From: Amphiura filiformis
Taxonomy: Eukaryota; Echinodermata; Ophiuroidea; Amphilepidida; Amphiuridae
Direction: 5' to 3'
DNA length: 64,000 nt
Assembly (NCBI RefSeq): GCF_039555335.1
Contig: NC_092628.1
Span: 76,200,713-76,264,712 of the forward strand
The notes beneath the pieces are model-generated. The model searched no databases. It had not been told where the DNA came from and saw nothing but the letters and a program-made list of their open reading frames with translations. Positions 13,401 through 27,400 of the stretch are shown here, in pieces (within the stretch, counting starts at the first letter, position 1; each line of letters opens with the position of its first letter). Made by a program: the position numbers and the translations under genes.

Positions 13401-16400
13401 ATAGCATCACATGGGATGCATGCATGCTCATTGGTTTTCCTTGTAAGATTTTGTAAGATTAATAGGTGTTAGGCTTATTGTTTTAGAAGTCTCATTGATA
13501 CTTGTGTGGTTCACTTATATTCTATACAGGATACATTTGTAAGGGCAAGTCTTGCTCTTTATCCTTGTCAATACCGTATTTCCTCAAATAGTCACCCCCC
13601 CCCCCACTTTTTTCAACCAAGATGTTTCAAAAATGCAGATATTTCCATGCTATCTTGTGTAGTAAGCTTACCAAGTTGCCCACATGGTCGATAATAGCGT
13701 CAATAATTGGCGAAAATCTGTATTGGAAACCCGGAAGTGAACCAGAAGTTAGTGTTTCTAGTTCATAGTTCATCATTTTAGCGCGAGTTTTAAGTTTACC
13801 TAATGATTTTAACAGGAATTATCATTCTAAAATTGACCTTGAATAAACCCCCCTTGGGAAAATGTAACGCAGTGACGAAATACGGTATATGATTTAAACA
13901 TATCTTTTTATTAATATTATCAATATATTGCTGACAATATATTGTGTTATTCAGTTCAGACAGACAAGAATACTTTGTTATGGAACATAAATTAAAATGC
14001 AACTATATAATTAAAATGCTTTTTTTGTTCTTAAATTATTGAAATAATAAAATTTCATTCTTCGGTTTCAGATATTGATCCAGTCATTAGAAGAAACCAC
14101 CTGAGAGAAATTAATACTCTTTTGTACATAGGTAATATCAAGTTTCCTCCAACCTTTTTATCATATTTTTTTGTGACTGTTGTATTTTGGTACAATTATG
14201 GAATACACTCCACACTGAGAACCATAAGGGTGTGATGCCTTGTTGTAACTAAGATATAAATTGCACATACAGGGTACGCTGTATAGGGTATAACGTAATT
14301 AATTATTCCAAATTTTGTTAATGTTGTTATTGTTTGTCATGAGTTAATTAAGTAGGATAGGCACAGACATTATTTAGCTTTTTGTGGTGTTATCAAATAT
14401 TTTACAATTTTGCTTTCTAGTCAAAACAATTTAGAGGTACTTAAAAAAAATTAGTATCCATTTGTCTCTTATGCATAACTATCTAATATCCATGGAATTA
14501 TTGAAAGTCTGCATTGGGCTATTCCAGAAATTAGTGGCACCTACCCTAAAGAAGACATGGGAAAATCAAAAACTTGTTGATTTTCCCATGTCTTCTTTAG
14601 GGGTTGCAAGCACCAACATGCTATACCTCCGTCTACACTTTTGAACATGAGAGTTCATGATCATTATTTTTAGAATCCAATTGAATATTGATAGCTGATT
14701 GATCATTGATTATTGATTATTGACTATCCCCCATCACCATCTCAAACGCTGCTTACCAGAGTGTTAAGTTATAATCATGAACTCCATCTAGGCAGGATAG
14801 TCTATGTACTGCTGGCTATGTTCTTTCTTTTGTTTTTTCTTATTCTATTTGTCTTGTGATTAACGAGGTTAGATGTGTCAAATCTGTCTTTAGGGGTAGA
14901 GCAAAAAAATTCTGGAAGTGCCCATTCCTTGTTTGACTTTTTTGTTTGTCTAAAGAGTTGTTCTATGTGGAAACACACTTGGGTCCTGATGCTTTGGAAC
15001 TGATACAGAGGATAAGATAGCATTCACATTGTAGTACAAATGTTATAATAATCTTTTTATATAATATTTTTTGCTTGTACACATAGAATGTGCTGTTGGG
15101 GTATTCTTTTGCCTACTGATATGGGCATATTTCCCTGCTAAACCACCGAGTCCTCCAAGCGCTTCCGCACATGTAGAAAGACAAGATTTTATGAGAGGTG
15201 CTGCCACACTAAGCAGGTTTGTATTTTTGTTTTGCGTTTGTACACCTGGGGTCCATTTCACTAAATTTTACGAAGCTTCGTAAGTCTCGAAATCGTTCAT
15301 AACTTACTACGAGTCATAAGTTCCATTTCACTAAACTTACTTACGAACGGTACCCTTCATAAGTAATAGGAATTTACTACAGGGACCCTTAGTCAAGTTA
15401 CTTGAGTTACCAAGGGTTAAAAGATTTGTGAAATGGACCCCTGGTGACACTGCATGCTCATTAGTTTTATCAGGCTATTGAGCTACTTTTCATATTTCAC
15501 ACAAAGGTCATGAAGAGCTGATGAGATGTGCCATAATGAAAGCAGTTTTTGGTACATTATGTGACCTTATTTATGAAATACAAGACCTACAGGAATTAGA
15601 ACAAAGGTATATATTAGTTTCCTTATTTCAACTTACAAATAGTAATACCTATAGAAGCATTATAGAAAGCATAATAAAGTCTGCACAAAAAGTAACTCAG
15701 CTGTTATAAATACGCCTATAGCTTCAGAACTAATAATTGTTTCCACAATATTTCTACATAGAAAGAAGGACGATTTATTTAAGCGCATTTTGATACCCCA
15801 TTTGTCCAATTTCGTTCAATATTAACAACACAGCAGTGTTTTTAAAGAATATAACCCGAATTAAAAAGTTGCAGCTATTTGTATTGATTTGAAGTCAGCG
15901 CAAAGATAACTGGAGGGTTTCACATGCCACAATGCTTGCGTAATAACCATTCAGTCGCTGTAAACTGCAACTTTTTAATTCGGATATTTTTCTTTAAAAG
16001 CACTACTGTGTTGTTAATATTGAACGATATTTGACAAATGGGGTATCAAAATGCGCGTAAATAAATCGTCCTTCTTTCTATGTAGAAATATTGTGAAAAT
16101 AACTATTAGTTCTGAAGCTATAGGTGTATTTATAACAGCTGAGTTACTTTTTGTGCAGACTTTAGATCATTAATCTATAGCACTGCACCACATAGACTGA
16201 GTGCAGTGATATAGGAAGATGGTGCAGCACATCCTCACCCTAGACTGCTGCCCTCAGTCGTCAACCGTCTGGATTGACGACTGAGAAAACTATGTGGAAA
16301 AAAAGTGACGGATTTTGCAACAGGATTCCTGTGGCATAGAGCATGCGCAGTTGTGTCCAAATTGACCTTTTGACCGAGTTTGTTGTTTTTAGAAGTTCAG

Positions 16401-19400
16401 AGCGCGATCTTGTCACAGCGGCGCGGTACAGCTACGCGGTACGCGGGCGCCGCGAGTCGGTCGCGCTGCGGCGCACAACTGAAATCGCATTGAATAGTTT
16501 TCAGAAGTCCGTCATGATATTGGCTGTAAGATAATCAGTCGTCACTACGAAGCATACACAGTACATGCGAAGTGTAGACGGCTGATTGGAATTAGTCTAT
16601 CCTCACCCCTTGAAGTGACATTTGCAAGTGGTGATAACTTCATAACAGAATTTTGGAAATGAATCTAGTACTGGAACTTACTTTGTGCAACTTTGCTATG
16701 TTGTGTCTGCAACCACAAGACGCAATGTAGCAAAGTTGTGAAAAAAGTAAGATCCCATGTTAGATTTATTTCCAAAATTCTGTTTTCAACTACAGGATGA
16801 CTAAGAACATTCACTCATAACTACATAATATTCATTGTGATCTTAAGACATACAGTAATGCAACTGAATTAGCCGGAGTTACCCCTACTAACAAACATGT
16901 TAAACTGTTAATTATTCACACAAAAATATGATTGTAAAACTAGATATAGCATAGGCCTATATATATATGAGAGGAGAGCGTGGCCTAGCGGTTAAGGCAT
17001 AGGACTGTGAACCCAAGGGTCAAGGGTTCGAATCCCAGGTCCGGCTCTTTGTGTCCTTGAGCAAGACACTTCACTCTACTTGCTTAGTGTTTCGGAGGGC
17101 ACTTTAAGCTGTCGGTCCCGTGTATAATGCATATTTTTTTCACATTAATGTAGTGTGCATGTTAAAGAACGTCACAGGCTATTCGAAAAGAGCAGGGGAT
17201 CATCCCGGTCATGTTGACTGTACTTCAAAAATACACTCATCTACTCTAGGTTCCAGAGTAAAAATAAGTACAGCTTGTCTGTACGCAGTGCGACAATACT
17301 CATACATATGAGGGAGGCACTTATAAGGAAGAAGAAGAAGAAGCATATTGTATAAAGGGATCCGGTGGTCATTTTGTATGCTGTCTCCTCCCACCGGACT
17401 CGAGTACAGGGAATAAAATCTTTCAAAAGAGAGAGAGAAAAAAATATATTATCATGATGTTATACACTTACATTTCAAAACTTAACACAGAGCTTGTGTT
17501 TATTCTAAATAGGAGCAGTGCGTTTTGGATGCCAGCATTAGCCTATGCTTGTAGTATAGGTGTTTACAATGTGTGGACTACACAGTTTGACACAATATTT
17601 CAGCATTTAGTGGGTGTTGGTCAGGTAGGTACTCTTACTGTTATTCATACGGTATTGCTAGCTAGTTTGTTAACTTTCAGGGCATTTTTTGTAACACATC
17701 AAGCGAAGGTGTACACCTTTAGATTTTGACTATAAAATATCTGGTGTGTATGATTTTGGTACCAATGTTACACTCATGGCCTTCATAGAGTCATCGATCT
17801 GAAGAAGATAGAGTACTGGGCCACGTCTTGAAATTTACTTCATGGTTCTGCCAATTTGGTTGTCAACCTGCTGTGGTTGAGATTTCTGTATACCATGCAT
17901 TAAAAGTGAATTTACATTACATTTGTTCTTCTATCCGTTTATTATTGTCCTCAGAATGATGCAGGGTGGATTGGATTTTATTCCAATTTAGCTGGTGTGA
18001 TTGCTAGTCTAGTTTTTGCCAGGTAAGCATTCATTTTTCAGCTTTTTCTATGTAAAAGGCATAGATGGCATTGTGTTGTTGGTTGTGAAGGGGCATGTAA
18101 CAGATTCAGGGACAGTGAACAGAACAAAATTTGCTATTCCATGTAAAATCCACACTCCCGCTGTGGAACATTTTGGAACTATCGAGGAGTATGAACTTCA
18201 AATAGAACAAATCGATTAGGTAACTCCATTTGAATTTCATACACCCTCTGAGAAAGATTCAACCTGAATATTCATAGAGGGATAGTGACTTTCAAATAAA
18301 GTTGGTTAATGTGCTAATAGTGCTCAGCACTATGTCGAGTCGTGTGATTTCGGTGTTAAAAGCAAACTTTCACTTGATTTTGTCTCTTGTGGGGGTAAAT
18401 AATGGGGAAAAAGATGTTTGCATTTTTTTATTCCGTCGGAAGTGGTAATATCCAAGATGGCCGCCAAAATCCTATAAAACTGACTGACATATGCAAAAAA
18501 AGCTATCACTCTCAAAATATGCTAAAAATGTAAATTTCAAACACTGGAACTATGAAGCCTTGTGTCAGACACTCAAAGAAAGATTTAATATTTCGGGGTA
18601 AGTGGTAAAATCCAAGATGGACGCCAAAATCCTATAAAACTGACTGACACATGCAAAAAAAGCTATATATCGCTCTCAAAATATGCTAAAAATGTAAATT
18701 TCAAACACTGGAACTATGAAGCCTTGTGTCAGACACTCAAAGAAAGATTTAATATTCGGGGTAAGTGGTAAAATCCAAGATGGCCGCCAAAATCCCATAA
18801 AACTGACTGACACATGCAAAAAAAGCTATATATCGCTCTCAAAATATGCTAAAAATGTAAATTTCAAACACTGGAACTATGAAGCCTTGTGTCAGACACT
18901 CAAAGAAAGATTTAATATTTCGGGGTAAGTGGTAAAATCCAAGATGGCAGCCAGAATCCTATAAAACTGACTGACACATGCAAAAAAAAAAGCTATATAT
19001 AAGCTCTCAAAATATTCTAAAATGTAAATTTCAAACACTGGAACTATGTAGCCTTGTGTCAGACACTCAAAGAAAGATTTAATATTTCAGGGTAAGTGGT
19101 AAAATCCAAGATGGCCGCCAAAATCTTGTAAAACTGACTGACACGTGCAAAAAAAGCCACATACCTCTCTCAAAGTATGCTCAAAATCTAAATTTCAAAC
19201 AATGGAACTAGCACTCAAAGATAACTTTAATATTCTAGAATTATGATTATTATTCAATATGGCGACCAATATGGCTGCTTATATACTGCTTAAATGTATA
19301 TAAATGCATGAGTTTGTTTTTATGATCACGTTTCCAAGTGTATAATTATGTCTTTGAACCAAAGGCACAATGTTTTACATAACCAGACCCTTGCCAGGTC

Positions 19401-21440
19401 CAAGATGGACGGCATATCATATACAGTACCTACTCATGGCACTAGTGCATGGTTATACACTAATAGGCCTGAGCGATGCATGGAAATGATGAACTATTTG
19501 TCTGCGTGGCATCTGAAAAGACTGTTTAAAATCACTGTAATGACCAAGTTATATTGCCAAAAAAGTACATTTTGGGTTTTGATGTCTCGAAATGGTATAT
19601 TTTTCTCATTATATGACACCTTTTAGCATAGATCGCCCTATCTAATTAATTGTATCTTTCAGCTTCGAGGCTTAATGCCATTTTGTTTTGGTTCAGTGCA
19701 TTTAAACAAGAAAAGTCTCATTTCAACCTATGTTGAGTTTTTGATCATTTTTGATCATTAAATCATCTAGTTTCACCTTGGTGGCGTTTAACTATATTAT
19801 GTAATGGGTTTAGGAGTTTAGACTGCGTTATCCTAGATTCACGTCCCTTATCGGGGGTTGGGGCACTTTATCAGGGGTTTAGAATGCATTATCCTAGATT
19901 CAGGTCCCTTATCTGGGGTAAGGGCACCTTATCTTGGTTTAGATGCCTTATCTGGGATTTAGACTACCTTATATGGGGTTTGTGTTTCTTATCTAGGGTT
20001 TAAGGTGCCGTATTTGGGTTTTTAAAACTGCCTTATCTGGAGCTTACGTCCCTTATCTGGGGTTTAGATGCCTTATCTGGGGTCTAGACTGTGTTATCCC
20101 CAGTTAACATCCCTTATCAGGGGTTAAGGCAGCTTATTTGGGGTTTAGACTGCATTATCCTATATTTGCATCTCTTATCTGTGGTTAAGGTGCCTTATCT
20201 GGAGTTTAGACCGCCTTATCTGGGGTTTACGTCCCTTATCTGGGGTTAAGGCACCTTATCTGGGTTTAGATGCCTAAAGAATGGATCTGGGATTTAGACT
20301 GCCTTATCTATGGTTTACATCCCTTTTGGGGGGTTTTACATCCCTTATGGTTTACATCCCTTATTTGGAGCCTTATGGGGTTTAAATGCTTTATCTGGGG
20401 TTTAGACTGTGTTATGTTTACGTCCCTCATATCTGAAGTTAAGGCGCCTTATGTGGGATTTAGATGCCTTATGTGGGATTTAGATGTCTTATCTATATCT
20501 GGTGTTTCGTTCCTTATCTGGTGTTAAGGCGCCTTATCTGGGGTTTAAACTGCCTTATCTGGGGTTTACGTCTCTTATCTGGGGTTAAGGCGCCCTATCT
20601 GGGGTTTAGGTGCCTTATCTGGGGTTTGCGACCCTTATCGGGGGTTAACGATCCTTATCTAGAGTTAAGGCACCTTACGTGGGGTTTAGATGCCTAATCT
20701 GTGGTTTATATTCCTTATTTAGGGTTAAGGCACCTTATTTGGGGTTTGGACTGCTTTATCTGGAATCTATGTCCCTTAATCTGGCGTTACGGCGCCTTAT
20801 CTGGGGTTTAGATATCTTATCTGGGGTATAGACTGCATTATGCTAAGGTTAAGGTATCTTAGCCCCAGGTAAGGATCGTAAACTCTGGATAAGGCCGTAT
20901 AAACCACTGATACGATAAGATATAGGCTAAATTGTGCATTTTAGTGGTGGTCATTTTTGTCTCGCCTGAACTTTGTTCAGGATGGGACTTACTGTCTGTT
21001 CAATTAGCTTAGATTCTTGAATTTTTAAGATATTTGAAAAAATAGAAAATTGTGGTCAAAGTCATCAAAGAAAAGTGTTAGCACAGCCTTAGACCTAACA
21101 TGATTTATACTTTTCAAATTCTAAAGTTCAGTTTAGAACCTCATTTCTTTTCAATTTTGGTCTTTTCCTCGATATTTTTATAAAAAGCCGTAGAACGTCG
21201 GGTACCATAAACTTTTTTGAATCAATCCATTTGGAGCAATGGGGACGAATGTCATAATGCCCTGAGATAGTATTTATTCGACCATCCGTATCAGGAAGTA
21301 TTGTCCATCAAAATAGCTATATTAGCCAGTATGCCTAATTTGTGTTGAAACCCTACTGTTGAAACATTACGTTATTATTTATGAACTAAGCTGTTCTAAA
21401 ATATGCCCAGCTTATATATATAAATACATTCCTTGTGTAT

Positions 21441-21495
<55 letters not shown>

Positions 21496-24400
21496 TTTTA
21501 TTTATTTATTTTGGTCTGAGAAGGTATAGGCCTATAGGCCTACTATAAAATTACACATTTATTTTCAATTTGTTATTCCGTTTTTTTTTTTTGTATGAGA
21601 AGGACATTTGGAAACAAAAGAATTTTTGCATCAGAAAATATTATTTAAAACAATCAGGTTACAGAAAACACTTCTTGTAAAGTCACTGTATCTGAAAATG
21701 TCAAGTTTAAAGCTGATATTCTTGGGAAGGAATGATGGTATTAAACAAAACTCAAGTTACATTGTAAACCAGTTGAAATAAGAACGAAATCCATAATTTT
21801 AATGTCATTGTTTAGGAAAAAATAATGTTCAGAATAATGTTATGCATAAAACGTAATCGCGCCATAAGTATAGTTTCGTGTAACAACAACTGGTGGACCA
21901 TCATCACCTATAGAACCTATCCAATAACCTGAACGATATAACAATTGGAATGGCAGGACAGATTGGTGGACAGATTGTTTTGCCAAATTGGATAGGGTCT
22001 ATGCCCTAAGTTGAGAATGGACCGTCCCACTCGATTTGTAAAAAGGTCGCGAACCCTTATGGTGGACCCAAGTAACTGCCTAAAATGAGGCAAAATTGAA
22101 AAGAAATGGGGTTTTAAATTGAACTTTGGAATTTGAAAAGTATAAACCACATTAGGTCTAAGGCTGTGCTAACACTTTTCTTTGATGACTTTGGCCACAA
22201 TTATTTATTTTTTCAAATATCTTAAAAATTCAAGAATCTAAGCTAATTGAACAGACAGTAGTAATCACTATTTCTGTCTGTCCGTGTGTGGGGGTGTGTG
22301 TGTGTGTGGATGTATGTGTGTCCGTCCGGAGCTGTATCTGAGGAACCGTAAGACCTACGGCGGAGCTACTTGGTGGGAGGAAGGGTATCCAGGTTTGCTC
22401 CGTAACCATATGTTTTCGGTGAAAAATATGCAAATTAACATAGCTAATTTGCATAATTTATGCGAAAATCAGCGCAAATTAATAGCGGAGTTTGTGGACA
22501 GACTATCTCAAGATCCGTCGGGCGCATGGTAACAAAACCTGGTGACAGGAATGATACACACCTGCTGATCACCTGATTAGTTTTTCGGCGAAAAGTATGC
22601 GCATTTAGTTGTTAATTTGCATAATTTATGCGGAACGATTCTACAAATGTGGTTGGAAATCTGAAGAAATCCGCCTTGTGGAGCTGTATCTGGGGGATCC
22701 GTAAGATCCCTAAGCCCTATGATGATGAAACGTGGTAGGGGGTAGTATGACCAGAGGATCTCAACCCGATTCGATTTTCAGCGCAAAATATGGTAATTAA
22801 GTACCTAATTTGCATAATTTAAATGCAAAAACCTATTTTCTCGGAGACTTGGGGTCGCACGTTCTTCAAACTTGGTGGGTGGGTGCATCTTCACCCCAGA
22901 CAGAACAAGTTTGTATTGGTTAGTGTGTCAAGGTCACCCGAGGTCATCCAGGGGTCATCTGAGGTCAAATGACTAAAAACTGTCGTATGGGCACGAAACT
23001 TGGTGGGTACGGTCAACATAACATGGTAGGGGGTAGTATGACCAGAGGATCTCAACCCGATTCGATTTTCAGCGCAAAATATGGTAATTAAGTACCTAAT
23101 TTGCATAATTTATGTGTATTTGATGCGTATCAAGCAAAAAACCCTTGTGAACAGCTTATCTGGAGATCCGTATGGGGTACAGTGACGTAACTTGGTGAGG
23201 AGTAGCGGGGCCAGAGGTTCTCGACCTGATTAGATTTTTAGCGTAAAATATGGTAATTAAGTACCTAATTTGCATAATATATGCATAATAAGCAAAATAC
23301 CTTGTGAACAGATTATCTGGCGATCCATATGGGGTAGAGTGACGTAACTTGGTGGCGAGTTGCGTGGCCAGAGGTACTCGACCTGATTAGATTTTCAGCG
23401 CAACATATTTTATCCAATTTCGTGAGGTCAAAGGTCACATACAAGGGCAAAGGTCAACTGAGGTCACCAAATTTTTTAATAATTAATTTTCAACTGTGCA
23501 TCACATATCCAAATAACAGCTTGATCGGTCATGTAATTAAGGAAATATGACGACTTTAAGATAGTCGCTTTCCATGTAAAGTATAGCAAAGTAGCACTTT
23601 CAATGAGTGAGAACTCGTAAAGGAAGCATCTTTCTGTTTTGATTTATTAGTTTGATGAAATAGTTCTTTGGTATTGCCAAATTTGATTTTTCAGTGCAAC
23701 ATACTTTATCCAATTTCGTGAGGTCAGGTCAAAGGTCACATACAAGGTCAAAGGTCAACTGAGGTCACCAAATCTTTTAATAATTAATTTTCAATTGTGC
23801 ATCACCTATCCAAACAAGAGCTTGATCGGTCATGTAATTAATGAAATATGACGATTTTAAGATAGTCGCTTTCCATGTAAAGTATAGCAAAGTAGCACTT
23901 TCAATGAGTGATAACTCGAAAGGAAGCATCTTTCTGTTTTGATTTATTACTTTAAAGAAATAGTTCTTTGGTTTTGCCAAATTTTTGGAAGGTCATTACT
24001 GGGGTCATCCGAGGTCACTCAGGGGTCATCTGAGGTCAAGTTATTAAAACTGTCGTATGGGCATGAAACTTGATGGGTACAGTCAACATTTCAAGCCAAA
24101 TTTTTGGAAGTTCATTTTGGGGTCACCAGGGGTCATCTGAGGTCAAAATAGTAAAAACTCGTATGGGCATGAAACTTGATGGGTACAGTCAACATTCAAA
24201 GCCAAATTTTTGGAAGGTTATTTTGGGGTCACCAGGGGTCATCTGAGGTCAAATTAGTAAAAACTGTCGTATGGACATGAAACTTGGTGGGTACAGTCAA
24301 CATTTCAAGCCAAATTTTTGGAAGGTCATTTCGGGGTCACTAGGGGTCATCTGAGATCAAATTAGTAAAAACTGTTGGATGGGCATGAAACTTGGTGGGT

Positions 24401-27400
24401 ACAGTCAACATTTAAAGCCAAATTTTGGGAAGGTCATTTTGAGGTTACCAGGGGTCATCTGAGGTCAAATTAGTAAAAACTGTCGGATGGGCATGAAACA
24501 TGGTGGGTACAGTCAACATTTAAAGCCAAATTTTTGGAAGGTCATTTCGGGGTCACCAGGGGTCATCTGAGGTCAACTTAGTAAAAACTGTTGTATGGGC
24601 ATGAAACTTGGTGGGTACAGTCAACATTTAAAACCAAATATTTGGAAGGTAATTTTGGAGTCACCAGGGGTCATCTGAGGTCAAATTAGTAAAAACTGTT
24701 GTATGGGCATGAAACTTGATGGGTACAGTGAACATTTAAAGCCAAATTTTTGGAAGGTCATTTCGAGGCCACCAGGGTCATCTGAGGTCAAATTAGTAAA
24801 AACTGTCGTATGGGCATGAAACTTAGCACGAGGGGTACAGTCAACATTTAGAGCCAAAATTTTAGAAGGTCATTTCAGGGCCACCAGGGGTCATCTGAGG
24901 TCATATTAGTAAAAACTGTTGCATGGGCATGAAACTTGGTGGGTACAGTACAGTTACCATCAACCAGATAATCGTGCCCAGCCGATAACCGCCAAATTTA
25001 TTTACCTCTCTACAAACAGTTATCGCAAAAGCAGGCGGTCACAAAAGCAGGCGAGACTCGTGGTTCGAGAACCGCCTTGTTAAATTTTAGCGGCCATCTT
25101 GGGATTTAAGGTCCTGTGCTGTTTTAGATTATACCAATGGATTTCAAGACCCTGTAAACATGGGTATAGACACCAGCATCATACTTCTAGGACTTTCTGC
25201 ACCCGAGATATAGCCAAATTAATTTTCACTGGCGGCCATTTTGACATTTTGGCAGCCATCTTGGAATGATAGGTCAAAGGCTGTTGTAAATGACTCTATT
25301 GGATTCCTTGACCCTGAAAACATGGGTATAGACATCAGAATCGTGCTGCTGGGGGCTTCTCTGACCAAGTTATGGTGATTTTAAGGGATTTTGGCGGCCA
25401 TTTTGAAAAACGCTTGCCCTCTACCAAGAGTTCCCCACACTTTTCGATGGTGCAGAGCCCTCTCATCTTATTCAGCGTCCTCAAATCTATAAAGAAACAC
25501 CTTCAAAACTTCTTGTACTCAACCCGAGAATGGGACTTCCATTCTGTACCCTACTAAAGCGCAATTTATGAGTAAAATATGGCAAATTTTCAATCCCGCG
25601 GCCATCTTGGATTTTAGGCACTAAACGGTCTTTAAAAAAATGAAAACATGTTTTATTTCAATCTTTACCTTTCAATGTAATGAAATCAATTGAGAAATTG
25701 CTTTTAACAAAAAAATCGCAGGACTTCCCCTTTGTTCAACATAGCGCTGTGCACTATAATTTCATTTGAAATGCATCCCCCTGTGGGAGATATTTCTAAA
25801 ATCTTCACAGGGGAGTATAGACTTCAAATGGATTAGCTCAATAAGAGGATAAAGGAAGCAATCTGCAACCAAAGGGACCACAACACTTGATAGGGATGAC
25901 ACAAACTACTGTGTACATCATATATTGACCGACTCCTTAACACAAAATAGTGCAATCTTTGTTTGCCATCATCAATGCCAGATGAGAACCAGCCAAATCC
26001 ACTGCTGGTATTTAGCAACTACATTACTAAGAGTGATAATCCTAGCATCACAACATTGCATTTGGGGAATATATGTGGCTATACTCTCCAGGTAGTCAGT
26101 CTGGGCGAGAACACACGTTTAATCCACTCTACCACCAAAACACAATAATTGGTTAACTTGAAACTTGGTAGGATAATAAGCCATGATGGGTCCTTGTGTT
26201 CTATCTCTTTGTATCACATTACTTGTTTTATATATGCATACTTTTAATCCTTCCCTTAACTGCATAGGAGCTTTATGAATATGCAGGCTAAAAAGTTGGT
26301 ATAAACTTGATTAATCAACCCTTTCTCCATCGTGATTTGGGATGAACAAATATGTTTGTTAAGAATTGTTGTTGCGAAATAAATGTCCATATTTTTCTTG
26401 CTTTTATTACAGGGTAGTCGACTGTTTAGGTGGTCAAATGAAGAAAGTACTAATAGGCATCACAGTGGCGGCAATTATATGCTTGATCTGGTTTCTGCTG
26501 ATTTGTCTGGAAATTATTTCATTCAACTTAGGTAAGACGTTCCAAACATTTCATCTTGCTATTGGCTGAATCGATACAGAAATGAGAAAGTGAGATTAAC
26601 GGCTAGGCTATAGTAAGTGAAAGAGGATACAGAAGTGATAATGAGCAGTGGCATAGCCAAGAAGTAGCCAAGGGAGCAGTCATAACCCAGAAGAATATGT
26701 CATTTACATGTTTTTGTTTTCTGTAACCCTTTTAAGACTTTTTGGGAACAGGCACCGCATTTTATAATGATGGCTTTTATTTAGGGCACCTTCAGTTTTA
26801 GGCTTACTGATATTATGTAAGCTCTACCCATCTATAATTTACATACAATAACATTTGTAGATTTTACATTTACCACACACTGGTGCACTACAAGTTCATT
26901 CATAAAGATAAGTTTCAATAAATTTCAGGCATAAATCGATAGGTACAGCTTGCGTAAAATCAGTAAACCTTAATTGATGGTGCCCTAGATATGTAAGTGG
27001 TTGTCACACATTGGTGGTAAACGGACAAGGTTTCATGCCCATATGTGTATTCGGATTATGACACAGCTGTTTTGTGCATTGAGGTTTTTGAATATTTGGT
27101 AGGGTTAGAGTTAATCCATGCCAAAATGTGGCATATTAATCAGTTTGTTTGTAATCATCAGTGCTACTGGTCATCATCCTCCAAATATTGCTGCATTATT
27201 GTCAAATTAAATTAATTTTCAAATCAAGATACAAATTGTACATCAAAGTAGTGCACTACTTTGAATCAATAACTTGTTTTATAATTATTTAACAAAACTT
27301 TATCTTACATAAAAACAAGTGCTTTATTTTTTCCACTTGCAGTAAGCCTGTACATATCTTGTGTGGTCTCCAGTCTCCTCCTCAATTCCACAGTTCCAAT

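Noticed and set aside
16975..17050. Functional tRNA gene
   Set aside because: A/B boxes are present, but the unit continues into a SINE body and GAA tail, and the acceptor stem does not close as a tRNA should.
20270..20697. Open frames rich in repeated LIWGLR-type residues
   Set aside because: They are translations of the ~20-bp minisatellite.
19803..20890. Interstitial telomeric repeat
   Set aside because: GGGGTTTA recalls some ciliate telomeres, but the ~20-bp unit with CCTTATCT and cycling linkers is not a telomere repeat and is not the animal TTAGGG type.
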